This document shows, one piece after another, positions 1-5,432 of a DNA stretch of 6,099 nucleotides. How positions within the stretch are numbered: position 1 is the stretch's first letter; each line of letters opens with the position of its first letter. The translations under genes were made by a program, and so were the position numbers. Source of the DNA: an uncultured Butyricicoccus sp. (GTDB lineage Bacteria; Bacillota; Clostridia; Oscillospirales; Butyricicoccaceae); contig USSI01000092.1 in the NCBI GenBank assembly GCA_900557315.1, positions 1-6,099 on the forward strand, in the 5' to 3' direction. The notes beneath the pieces are model-generated. The model worked only from the letters and a program-made list of their open reading frames with translations, did not search any database and was not told the origin of the DNA.

Positions 1-1770
1 ATTCCAAATGCGAAGTTAGCATCAATTCAGCCATATATGTTAACATTCTTATTACCAATGCTGATCGCCTACACAGGTGGTAAACAAGTTGGTGGAGATC
101 GTGGAGGAGTCATGGGTGCGATCGCAGTCATGGGCTGCATCGCGGGCGTCGGCGGCACCGAAGGCCAGCCGATGCTGATGGCGGCCATGGTTATGGGCCC
201 GCTCGCCGGCTGGGTCATCAAAAAGTTTGACCAGGCGATGGAGGGCCATATGCCGGCCGGCTTCGAGATGCTGATTAACAACTTCTCGGTCGGTATTTTC
301 GGTATGATCCTGGCCATCATCGGTTACTATGCCATCGGCCCGATCATGAGCGCAATCCTCGCAGTCCTGTCCGCAGGCGTCAGCTTCCTCATCCAGCACA
401 GCCTGCTGCCGCTGGTTTCCGTGTTCCTGGAACCGGCCAAGGTGCTGTTCCTCAACAACGCCATCAACCACGGCGTGTTCACGCCGATCGGCGCGGAACA
501 GGTCGCGGAAGCGGGTAAGTCCATCATGTATATGCTGGAAACCAACCCTGGCCCCGGCCTGGGCGTGCTGCTGGCCTACTGGATTTTCTCCAAGGACCGT
601 ACCACCAAGGATTCCGCGCCCGGCGCGATCATCATCCATCTGTTCGGCGGCATCCATGAGATATACTTCCCGTACATCCTGATGAACCCGGTTGTCATCA
701 TTGCCCCGATCGTCGGCAATGCATGCGCGATTTTGTTCTTCTCCATCATGAACGCTGGCCTGAACGGCCCGGCAGCCCCGGGTTCGATCATCGCATTCCT
801 GATGATGTCCCCGCGTGACAGCATTCTGGTCAGCCTCATCGGCGTTGCGATTGCGGCGGCGGTATCGTTCGTCATCGCCTCGCCGATCGTCAAGATGGCT
901 GGCGCCAAAAACCTCGAGGATGCGCAGGGCAAAATGCAGCAGATGAAGGCTGAGGCCAAGGGCACAGCGGTTCCGGCGGCCTCCGCTCCGCTGACAGAAG
1001 GCGGCGCGGTCAAAAAGGTCATCTTTGCGTGCGACGCAGGCATGGGTTCGTCCGCCATGGGCGCGACCAAGTTCCGCAACCGCATCAAGGCGGAACGCCC
1101 GGACCTGATTGTCACCAACACCAGCGTAGATAACATCCCGGCGGACGCCGACGTCGTCGTATGTCAGCAGGTGTTGGCCGACCGGGCCCGCGCCAGCGCG
1201 CCGCAGGCGCATCTGGTTGCCATCGGCAACTTCCTGGCTGATCCCGGTCTGGATGAGCTGTACCGTTCGCTGACTGCGCACAAGCCCGCGGCAGCGCCGC
1301 AGGCCGCGGAGGCACAGCCGGCCGCCGCGTCGGAGAAAAAACGCACCACCATCACCGCAGACTGCGTCAAACTCGGCCTTGCGCCGGTATCCAAGGAAGA
1401 GGCAATCCGCGCGGCAGGCCGTCTGCTGGTCGAGCAGGGCTGCGTGGACGAATCCTACATCGACGCGATGCTCGAGCGGGAAAAGCTGGTCACCACCTAT
1501 ATGGGCATGGGCATCGCCATTCCGCACGGCACAACCGAGCAGAAAGCGCGCGTCAAAAAGTCGGGCATTGTTGTGATGCAGTATCCGCAGGGCGTGGACT
1601 TCGGAGACGAGAAGGCGCAACTGGTGTTCGGCATCGCCGGCGTAGGCGATGAGCACCTCGACCTGCTGAGCAATATCTGTACCGCGCTCGAGGACGAGGA
1701 AGTCCTGAACAAACTCAAGACCACCACGGACGTATCTTACGTGCTGCAGTGCTTGGAATTTGATGATTAA
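1..1770 (+). CDS. mtlA: PTS mannitol transporter subunit IICBA, 5' partial
   Basis: Membrane permease that takes up mannitol and phosphorylates it to mannitol-1-phosphate, with phosphate passed from HPr. The frame is open from base 1, so the gene begins before the window; by recalled comparison with the ~637-residue E. coli MtlA about 45 residues are missing and 589 are visible. Order: IIC membrane domain (about residues 1-310) with the GGIHEIYFPY signature (Glu220, codon 658-660); Ala/Pro-rich linker; IIB with phospho-cysteine loop ACDAGMGSSAMGA (Cys344, codon 1030-1032); second Ala-rich linker (about 425-445); IIA with active-site His509 (codon 1525-1527) in IAIPHGTTE. All three domains look intact. 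Many Gram-positives split IIA off as MtlF; here it is fused. Oddity: bases 1 to ~105 are AT-rich with TTA/ACA/CAA codons, unlike the GC-rich remainder, although the protein reads smoothly through. The gene ends at a hairpin terminator with no mtlD/mtlR behind it. Confidence 0.95.
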   Translation: MPNAKLASIQPYMLTFLLPMLIAYTGGKQVGGDRGGVMGAIAVMGCIAGVGGTEGQPMLMAAMVMGPLAGWVIKKFDQAMEGHMPAGFEMLINNFSVGIFGMILAIIGYYAIGPIMSAILAVLSAGVSFLIQHSLLPLVSVFLEPAKVLFLNNAINHGVFTPIGAEQVAEAGKSIMYMLETNPGPGLGVLLAYWIFSKDRTTKDSAPGAIIIHLFGGIHEIYFPYILMNPVVIIAPIVGNACAILFFSIMNAGLNGPAAPGSIIAFLMMSPRDSILVSLIGVAIAAAVSFVIASPIVKMAGAKNLEDAQGKMQQMKAEAKGTAVPAASAPLTEGGAVKKVIFACDAGMGSSAMGATKFRNRIKAERPDLIVTNTSVDNIPADADVVVCQQVLADRARASAPQAHLVAIGNFLADPGLDELYRSLTAHKPAAAPQAAEAQPAAASEKKRTTITADCVKLGLAPVSKEEAIRAAGRLLVEQGCVDESYIDAMLEREKLVTTYMGMGIAIPHGTTEQKARVKKSGIVVMQYPQGVDFGDEKAQLVFGIAGVGDEHLDLLSNICTALEDEEVLNKLKTTTDVSYVLQCLEFDD

Positions 1771-1794
1771 ACGGCAATCTGAATGAAAAATCTG

Positions 1795-1827
1795 ACAGGC
1801 GGCAGGGCATTTTGCCTTGCCGCCTGT
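1795..1827. terminator. Bidirectional rho-independent terminator between mtlA and methyltransferase gene
   Basis: A 14-bp stem (1795-1808 with 1814-1827, one G-U pair) closes a 5-nt loop, ATTTT. On the + strand a short TTT run follows (1827-1829), ending mtlA transcripts. On the - strand the AAAAA at 1786-1790 gives a U-run three bases after the stem, ending the leftward cluster. It lies midway between two convergent stop codons (1770 and 1850), as expected of a shared terminator. Confidence 0.85.
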
Positions 1828-1849
1828 TTCCATGCCAGGAAAGAACCCT

Positions 1850-2635
1850 TTATTTTTTCTGCAGCTCGGCAATAGCGCCATAGTGCAAAATGGTAAATGC
1901 CTCAGGCGCTGCATCTGCGAGCATCTGCTGATGCGCCTGTTCCCACCGGGTGATTTCGGGTTCGGAGAGGGAAGCGCCCACGCCGCGGCAGGCCTTCATC
2001 CGCCCATGCCAGCTTTCGCGTGTGAACGGGACTGCCAATGGGTATTCCTCGTGATAGACCAACTCAAACAGATTAAAGTAGCAGGCCGGTATCTCTATGG
2101 GGTGCATGGTCTCGCCTGCGCCGCTCCATGCGGGGTTGTACTGCAGAACCAGTTTTTCGCTCGCGCCCGCAATGGCATCCTCGGACGGCAGCCACGCCAT
2201 ATACAGCAACAGCAGGCTGCCGCGGGGCTTCAGCATGTGGTAAATTTTCGGCATGACCGCTTCATGCCGGAAATACCAGAAGCATTGGCAGGCGGTGATG
2301 ACGTCAAACGAGTGCGCAGGGAAACACAGATCTTCTGCAGCGACGGCTTCATACGCAATATCCATGCCCTGGGACAGGCGTTTCGCCTGCTTGATTTGCG
2401 CCGCGGAGCGGTCAGTCCCCGTCCATTTTGCGCCATAGCGGTACAGGTTCCTGGGAAGGACACCCGTGCCAGTGCCAATATCGAGCACCTGATGCCCTTC
2501 CATACACAAATGGCGCGAGATAATTTTTTTATAAAATTCCGTCGGGTAAATGTCGCGGAATTTGGCATAGTCCGATGAAGCCTTATCCCAGTCGAAAGGC
2601 TTTCCGCCGTCTATTCTTTGATCTGTGACGAACAT
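1850..2635 (-). CDS. Class I SAM-dependent methyltransferase, 261 aa
   Basis: Transfers a methyl group from S-adenosylmethionine to an unidentified acceptor; probably cytosolic, since no signal or membrane segment is seen. Rossmann-fold markers in order: motif I VLDIGTGTGVLPRN (residues 50-63), acidic residue ending strand 2 in WTGTD (Asp75), AAEDLCFP (99-106), the conserved block SFDVITACQCFWYF (109-122), then a LKPRGSLLLLYMAWLP strand/loop. This matches the Methyltransf_11/25 type; substrate specificity lies in the unrecognised C-terminal half. The start at 2635 (MFVTDQ) is chosen because an AGGGGGG site sits 7 nt upstream; the open frame runs further up only by overlapping the M23 gene out of frame. 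It begins 32 nt after the M23 stop and is probably co-transcribed with it. A tRNA or small-molecule role cannot be excluded. Confidence 0.9.
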   Translation of the reverse strand: MFVTDQRIDGGKPFDWDKASSDYAKFRDIYPTEFYKKIISRHLCMEGHQVLDIGTGTGVLPRNLYRYGAKWTGTDRSAAQIKQAKRLSQGMDIAYEAVAAEDLCFPAHSFDVITACQCFWYFRHEAVMPKIYHMLKPRGSLLLLYMAWLPSEDAIAGASEKLVLQYNPAWSGAGETMHPIEIPACYFNLFELVYHEEYPLAVPFTRESWHGRMKACRGVGASLSEPEITRWEQAHQQMLADAAPEAFTILHYGAIAELQKK

Positions 2636-2666
2636 ATGTACACCCCCCTGGGTGGTTCGGTATTCG
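2636..2666 (-). promoter_or_regulatory. Intergenic RBS of methyltransferase gene, with small hairpin
   Basis: The 31-nt gap between the M23 stop and the methyltransferase start holds the ribosome binding site AGGGGGG 7 nt before the ATG. A 5-bp stem (CACCC with GGGTG, on the + strand gggtg 2650-2654 and caccc 2641-2645, 4-nt loop) covers part of that site and could damp translation. No promoter is apparent, so translation from the upstream transcript is likely. Confidence 0.5.
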
Positions 2667-3965
2667 CTACGCAAGCGTGAGATACTGCTGTGGATCGACC
2701 TTTTCATCGTTGACCTGCACCTCAAAATGCAGGTGCGGGCCGGTGGAGTTGCCGGTGTTGCCGGAGAACGCGATTTTGTCGCCTTTGGCGACGATGTCGC
2801 CCACCGATACCAGCAGTTCGGAGTTGTGTGCATACAGGGTCTTGTAGCCGTTCTGGTGGTCAAGGATGATATAGTTGCCGTAGCCGTTGTCCAGATCACC
2901 GGCAACAATCACTTTGCCGTTGTCCGCGGCATAGACCGGTGTGCCCTCGGGTACGGCCAGGTCAACGCCGCCATGCAGCTTGCCCCAGCGCCATTTGAAG
3001 CCCGAGGTAAACGTGTAGCTGGTCACAGGCACCATAAATTCCCCTGTGCCGATGCCCACGTTTCTGGTGCCGACCTCAATGATCTCGTCGGTGGCGTTGC
3101 TGAGCACGGTGCGCGCGAGGATGGTGCGGCCGTGTTCTTCGCCGTCCACGGTTTCAATCTCGGCGGTGACGACCGCCTCGCCTGCGCTGCCCTCCTGCAG
3201 GGTGGCGCGGTAGGTCTGGTCCTGCTGGTCGTTTTCGCGGGTGATGGTTTCGTAGGGGATTTCCTCGGTGTAAGTCACCGAGCGGGTCGCGGTTACATCC
3301 AGGCGGGGGGAGAGGTAGTCGTAAAGCTCGCCGAAGTCCGATACCAGACGGGTCTCAGCGACGACCGTATCCACGTGTACCTCCTGCAGGAAGTCCGCGT
3401 TTTCGTCCGCAGGGGTCGTGTACTGCGCCTTGACGCGGTCGAGCAGCGCTTGCGCGTCTTCGACCGAGCGGCACACGCCTGCCTGCTCATCATTAACCGA
3501 GATGACGGCAAGCGTGTCCAGTTCACCGCTTGCGTCGATCAGATCGCTTTTCAGTTCATCCCCGGTGAGGAACTGGGACACCGGTGCGCGCAGGTGTTTT
3601 GTCTCAAGCGTGACCGGCAGGGTGTAGCCGCTGCCCGCGAGCGAGGCCGCGCTCTGTTCGAGCTCCTCGACCGCCGCGGTGAGTGCATCAGGGTTTTCCA
3701 CAAGCCCGAGCGGCTTGCCGTCGGCCAGGATCAGCGTGCCGCTTTGTGTCAGCAATGCGCCGGGCACAAAGAACAGCGGCACAAACAGGGAAAACGCACA
3801 CACTGCGCGGCGGCGCTGCGCGAAATGGAACGCGCGGCCGATGGCCGGCCAGAGCGGCAGGTCATAAATCCGGCAGATCAGCCGGTCGAGCAGCAGCACG
3901 GCCCTGACCAGCGCGTACAGCAGGCCGGAAAACAGGCCGAATACAAGAGATAACAGGTTTCGCAT
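2667..3965 (-). CDS. Membrane-anchored G5 / M23 (LytM-type) peptidoglycan endopeptidase, 432 aa
   Basis: Likely zinc endopeptidase cutting peptidoglycan peptide cross-links at the cell surface. N-terminus: two hydrophobic stretches (about residues 3-33 and 54-72), suggesting a membrane anchor, then an extracellular part. Residues ~225-303 resemble a G5 domain (TYTEEIPYETI through EIIEVGTR). Residues ~310-430 are a complete M23 domain: Zn ligands His331 and Asp335 in HGGVD, His413 in HLH, and active-site His380 (LYAH) and His411, so it should be active. The start ATG at 3965 is the only plausible in-frame start: upstream in frame comes a TGA with no ATG, GTG or TTG after it. It has no usable ribosome binding site: the nearest GGAGG lies 24 nt away and the stronger AAAGGAGGG 34 nt away. 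The ATG lies inside the left arm of a 16-bp inverted repeat (3953-3968), so expression probably depends on orientation or structure of that element. The gene is followed closely by the methyltransferase. Confidence 0.92.
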   Translation of the reverse strand: MRNLLSLVFGLFSGLLYALVRAVLLLDRLICRIYDLPLWPAIGRAFHFAQRRRAVCAFSLFVPLFFVPGALLTQSGTLILADGKPLGLVENPDALTAAVEELEQSAASLAGSGYTLPVTLETKHLRAPVSQFLTGDELKSDLIDASGELDTLAVISVNDEQAGVCRSVEDAQALLDRVKAQYTTPADENADFLQEVHVDTVVAETRLVSDFGELYDYLSPRLDVTATRSVTYTEEIPYETITRENDQQDQTYRATLQEGSAGEAVVTAEIETVDGEEHGRTILARTVLSNATDEIIEVGTRNVGIGTGEFMVPVTSYTFTSGFKWRWGKLHGGVDLAVPEGTPVYAADNGKVIVAGDLDNGYGNYIILDHQNGYKTLYAHNSELLVSVGDIVAKGDKIAFSGNTGNSTGPHLHFEVQVNDEKVDPQQYLTLA

Positions 3966-3968
3966 GAC
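3953..3968 (-). repeat. Inverted repeat, left arm (contains M23 start codon)
   Basis: The + strand reads ACAGGTTTCGCATGAC, the exact reverse complement of 4068-4083. On the - strand it gives GTC, then ATG and the MRNL codons of the M23 gene. Matching stops immediately on both sides, so the repeat is 16 bp exactly. Confidence 0.9.
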
Positions 3969-3999
3969 GGTAGTATGGAGAAAATGGGTCCTCCATATT

Positions 4000-4008
4000 C
4001 CCTCCTTT
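4000..4008 (-). promoter_or_regulatory. Leftward ribosome binding site serving an out-of-frame ATG
   Basis: The - strand reads AAAGGAGGG, 3 nt before an ATG at 3996. That ATG opens a 44-codon frame (3996-3862) in a different frame from the M23 gene and overlapping its first codons. It could yield a decoy/leader peptide, or be only a consequence of the inverted state. The site is too far (34 nt) from the M23 ATG to serve it directly. Confidence 0.4.
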
Positions 4009-4020
4009 CACAATCCAAAG

Positions 4021-4037
4021 GTTACAGTTTGGTAACA
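4021..4037 (-). promoter_or_regulatory. Candidate WalR/YycF box inside the invertible segment
   Basis: The - strand reads TGTTAC, CAAAC, TGTAAC, a full match to the TGTWAH-N5-TGTWAH direct repeat bound by the WalR (YycF) response regulator, which controls peptidoglycan hydrolase genes in Bacillus and Staphylococcus. A match upstream of an M23 hydrolase gene is biologically sensible. I see no convincing -35/-10 pair at normal distance on either strand of the segment, so whether it would activate or repress is unknown. The sequence also contains the dyad GTTAC/GTAAC, so another regulator is possible. Confidence 0.4.
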
Positions 4038-4056
4038 ATGGATAGCTTACGCATTT

Positions 4057-4097
4057 GGAGGGGCGAAGTCATGCGAAACCTGTCGATAGTTTATTAA
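4057..4097 (+). promoter_or_regulatory. Misdirected ribosome binding site and 8-codon dead-end ORF
   Basis: GGAGGGG at 4057-4063 lies 7 nt before ATG 4071. The frame reads MRNLSIVY then TAA (4095-4097). The first four residues equal those of the M23 protein because they lie in the inverted-repeat arm. This looks like the M23 initiation region pointing the wrong way. Confidence 0.6.
4068..4083 (+). repeat. Inverted repeat, right arm (copy of M23 start)
   Basis: GTCATGCGAAACCTGT, the perfect inverse of 3953-3968. Read rightward it provides an ATG at 4071 served by the GGAGGGG site, but the frame reaches TAA at 4095-4097 after 8 codons. Confidence 0.9.
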
Positions 4098-4100
4098 AAT

Positions 4101-5003
4101 TTAACTTTTCGCAACGGTTCCGGTAAAATCTGTGGGGAAAAAGCGCGGATCAAGCGGCTTTTGCTGATAATACCGGTCAAGGACAGCCCGCTGGAGCGAG
4201 ACCGCGAGCGGCACTGCGGCATCAAACAGGTCGGTGAACGAGTCCGTGCGTTCGACGCCGTCCGACAGCCAGGGGCGATGCGCTTCATTGGCGCAGTCCG
4301 CGGCGAGCGGTTCCGCCGGGCGGATATGGGAGGAAGCCAGTCCGGATTTGCCGAGCAGACGTTCAAACCGCTGCAGACGGCCGCGGGATTGGCTGCCGCT
4401 GTGCGTCAGGTGCAGCACATGGCGCATGTCGTGCAGCGAGTGGTAGACTGCGGCGGGAGAGACACGCATGCCGTAAACTGTTTTTGCCGCATGGGACAGC
4501 ACGCGTGAAAGAATGGTACATTCCGCAGCGGTAGGGTCAAGCAGGCGGTAGGCCTTGAACCCGGCAGGATCGGCATCAATGAATCCTGCGATCATGATGC
4601 CGTCGATATCGCTTTCGACCAAACTGCGCCGCGCTGCAGCCGAATAGCCGGGCACATACGGGACAAGCCGGTCGGCCTGCGCCTCAAGAAAAGCATGGGT
4701 GACGCGGTCGAGCGCGTAATTTGTGCAGAAGCCGAACACATAGGCGAGCGCGGCGATATTGTGCTCGCGAACCGCGGCGTCGCACAGCGCCTCGAACAGT
4801 GGGGCGGGCGGCTCGGTGCGCATGCGCTGCGCCAGACGGTGCATCTGGCTGGGGAAGGGCGCATGATACAAATGGAGCGGCTCCGGCCCCTGCGCGCCCC
4901 AGCGGTAGGCCGCGGGGCAGGCGGCGGCAATGTGCGATACGGAATCGCCGGTGACGCGCTGCACGGTCACGGCGAAGATATGGTGGGTGACATAAGAGGG
5001 CAT
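4101..5003 (-). CDS. Zinc-dependent phospholipase C-family protein, 300 aa
   Basis: Resembles the Zn_dep_PLPC family (PF00882), alpha-helical zinc hydrolases related to bacterial phospholipase C; many Clostridia encode uncharacterised members. Visible markers: THH near the N-terminus (His7, His8), WGAQGPEPLHLYH (residues 35-47), and helix YVFGFCTNYALDRVTHAFL (88-106) with Asp99 and His103. Family members commonly show H-x3-D-x3-H there; here the first position is Asn95, so metal binding may be altered (from memory of the family, not an alignment). No signal peptide is seen, so it probably acts in the cytosol or at the inner membrane face. Start ATG 5003 has AAAGGTGA about 6 nt upstream and lies ~40 nt after a good promoter. 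It stops 135 nt before the M23 start with no terminator between, so readthrough into the M23 and methyltransferase genes is likely. Actual lipase activity is unproven. Confidence 0.8.
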   Translation of the reverse strand: MPSYVTHHIFAVTVQRVTGDSVSHIAAACPAAYRWGAQGPEPLHLYHAPFPSQMHRLAQRMRTEPPAPLFEALCDAAVREHNIAALAYVFGFCTNYALDRVTHAFLEAQADRLVPYVPGYSAAARRSLVESDIDGIMIAGFIDADPAGFKAYRLLDPTAAECTILSRVLSHAAKTVYGMRVSPAAVYHSLHDMRHVLHLTHSGSQSRGRLQRFERLLGKSGLASSHIRPAEPLAADCANEAHRPWLSDGVERTDSFTDLFDAAVPLAVSLQRAVLDRYYQQKPLDPRFFPTDFTGTVAKS

Positions 5004-5048
5004 AACAGTTCACCTTTCGCAAAGAGCTTTGTGCAAAACGATAACCAT

Positions 5049-5078
5049 AGTATACCGCAAAAGATTGCAAAATGCCAG
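5049..5078 (-). promoter_or_regulatory. Leftward sigma-A-type promoter for the phospholipase C-family/M23/methyltransferase cluster
   Basis: -10 TATACT (5054-5049, - strand) with -35 CTGGCA (5078-5073) at 18-nt spacing. Transcription would start near 5042, about 38 nt before the ATG at 5003. The -10 is strong (5 of 6) and the -35 moderate (4 of 6). Confidence 0.65.
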
Positions 5079-5093
5079 CGAAAGCGGTATACT
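5065..5093 (+). promoter_or_regulatory. Rightward sigma-A-type promoter
   Basis: -35 TTGCAA (5065-5070), 17-nt spacer, -10 TATACT (5088-5093). It overlaps the leftward promoter, so the two probably compete. It drives the short ORF at 5151, with a 5' leader of about 50 nt containing no obvious structure. Confidence 0.7.
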
Positions 5094-5150
5094 ATTTTCA
5101 AGACAAAAACGGGAGACTGGATTTCCCTTAAAATGTGGAGGAATTACATT

Positions 5151-5225
5151 ATGAAACTCGGCATCGGCGTTCAGACACCGGATTCTATATCTCCATACCT
5201 CCCCACAAACGCCGCTAAAGCCTGA
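5151..5225 (+). CDS. 24-aa ORF with good promoter and RBS; probable 5' remnant of a broken gene
   Basis: Reads MKLGIGVQTPDSISPYLPTN then AAKA and TGA. It has GGAGG 9 nt before the ATG and a consensus-like promoter ~57 nt upstream, signals normally found at a full gene. No family is recognisable from 24 residues. The sequence becomes AT-rich and repeat-bearing just after it, as at the edge of an inserted element, so truncation of a divergently transcribed gene is the preferred reading. A genuine small protein or leader peptide remains possible. An in-frame ATG at 5133 lacks its own ribosome binding site. Confidence 0.4.
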   Translation: MKLGIGVQTPDSISPYLPTNAAKA

Positions 5226-5366
5226 TATAGCGCGGTTTTACGCAAAACCAACCAAATTATAACTTCATATTTCTCTATGCAGTCTCACGCGGAAATGGCG
5301 TAAAAATGGCGTAGAGGAATCGGCTGTTTTGCAGATGAAAAGAGCACTACTACTTTTAGAAAACAC
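5213..5366. other. Non-coding stretch, candidate end of an integrated element
   Basis: No gene is seen between the short ORF and the terminator. It holds a small dyad CGCTA/TAGCG (5213-5217, 5228-5232), a perfect hairpin GGTTTT-ACGC-AAAACC (5234-5249), and the tandem direct repeat AAATGGCGTA (5293-5302, 5304-5313). Such closely spaced repeats near an end resemble arm-type sites of tyrosine integrases. No integrase or second end is visible, so this is inference. Confidence 0.35.
5293..5313 (+). repeat. Tandem 10-bp direct repeat, 11-bp period
   Basis: AAATGGCGTA occurs twice, at 5293-5302 and 5304-5313, separated by one base. One helical turn apart, the pair suggests cooperative protein binding, for example by a recombinase or its accessory factor. 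Confidence 0.6.
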
Positions 5367-5409
5367 AAGATGAGCACGGCCTATACAAATGGGTCGTGCT
5401 CATCTTTTT
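5367..5409. terminator. Rho-independent terminator hairpin
   Basis: A 15-bp stem (5367-5381 with 5392-5406, one G-U pair) with a 10-nt loop. On the + strand it runs into TTTTT (5405-5409); on the - strand the stem is followed by TGTGTTTT. It lies 24 nt beyond the stop of the leftward 144-aa gene, so its main job is probably ending that transcript, and it would also stop rightward transcription from the 5093 promoter. Confidence 0.8.
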
Positions 5410-5432
5410 CATACGGTCAAATGGTTCCGTGC

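Larger units (their letters stand above)
3953..4083. other. Candidate invertible DNA switch at the M23 gene start
   Basis: Two perfect 16-bp inverted repeats (3953-3968 and 4068-4083) enclose 99 bp. The left arm carries the ATG and first four codons of the M23 gene; the right arm repeats the same start facing right. In the orientation shown, GGAGGGG (4057-4063) with ideal 7-nt spacing drives only MRNLSIVY-stop (4071-4097). After inversion this site would stand directly before the real M23 ATG. Invertible regulatory segments bounded by short inverted repeats are established in Firmicutes, for example the C. difficile cwpV and flagellar switches. Here the arm includes the start codon, so inversion would swap the ribosome binding site itself. 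No recombinase is in the window. Alternatives are a fixed local duplication/inversion or an RNA hairpin hiding the start codon. Confidence 0.6.
5047..5095. repeat. 12-bp inverted repeat framing two divergent promoters
   Basis: ATAGTATACCGC (5047-5058) and its exact reverse complement (5084-5095), 25 nt apart. Each arm carries the TATACT -10 box of one of two face-to-face promoters. It may be an operator for a regulator co-controlling both, or simply two similar -10 regions. Confidence 0.7.

Noticed and set aside
52..1914. 620-codon open frame on the - strand opposite mtlA
   Set aside because: It is a GC-rich antisense shadow: the + frame encodes a complete, motif-bearing MtlA, while this product has no domain and a Cys/Arg/His-rich composition.
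1817..2578. 253-codon + strand frame opposite the methyltransferase gene
   Set aside because: Shadow of the methyltransferase; no ribosome binding site or domain, and it starts within the mtlA terminator.
2636..2908. Longer N-terminus for the methyltransferase, starting at 2908
   Set aside because: The extra 91 residues are an out-of-frame reading of the M23 C-terminal coding region; the ATG at 2635 has a well-spaced ribosome binding site.
2625..3953. 442-codon + strand frame opposite the M23 gene
   Set aside because: Antisense shadow; the - strand frame carries full G5 and M23 motifs with the catalytic residues.
3969..4067. A strong promoter inside the 99-bp segment
   Set aside because: Candidates such as TTGTTA-17-GATTGT on the - strand or GTTACA-16-TAGCTT on the + strand match the -10 consensus at only 3 of 6 positions, too weak to call.
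5047..5095. Second invertible element formed by the 12-bp inverted repeat
   Set aside because: The 25-bp interval is much shorter than known invertible segments, and the symmetry is explained by two -10 boxes.
4695..5225. 176-codon + strand frame running through the promoter region into the 24-aa ORF
   Set aside because: Most of it is antisense to the phospholipase C-family gene and crosses both promoters; only the end from 5151 has its own initiation signals.
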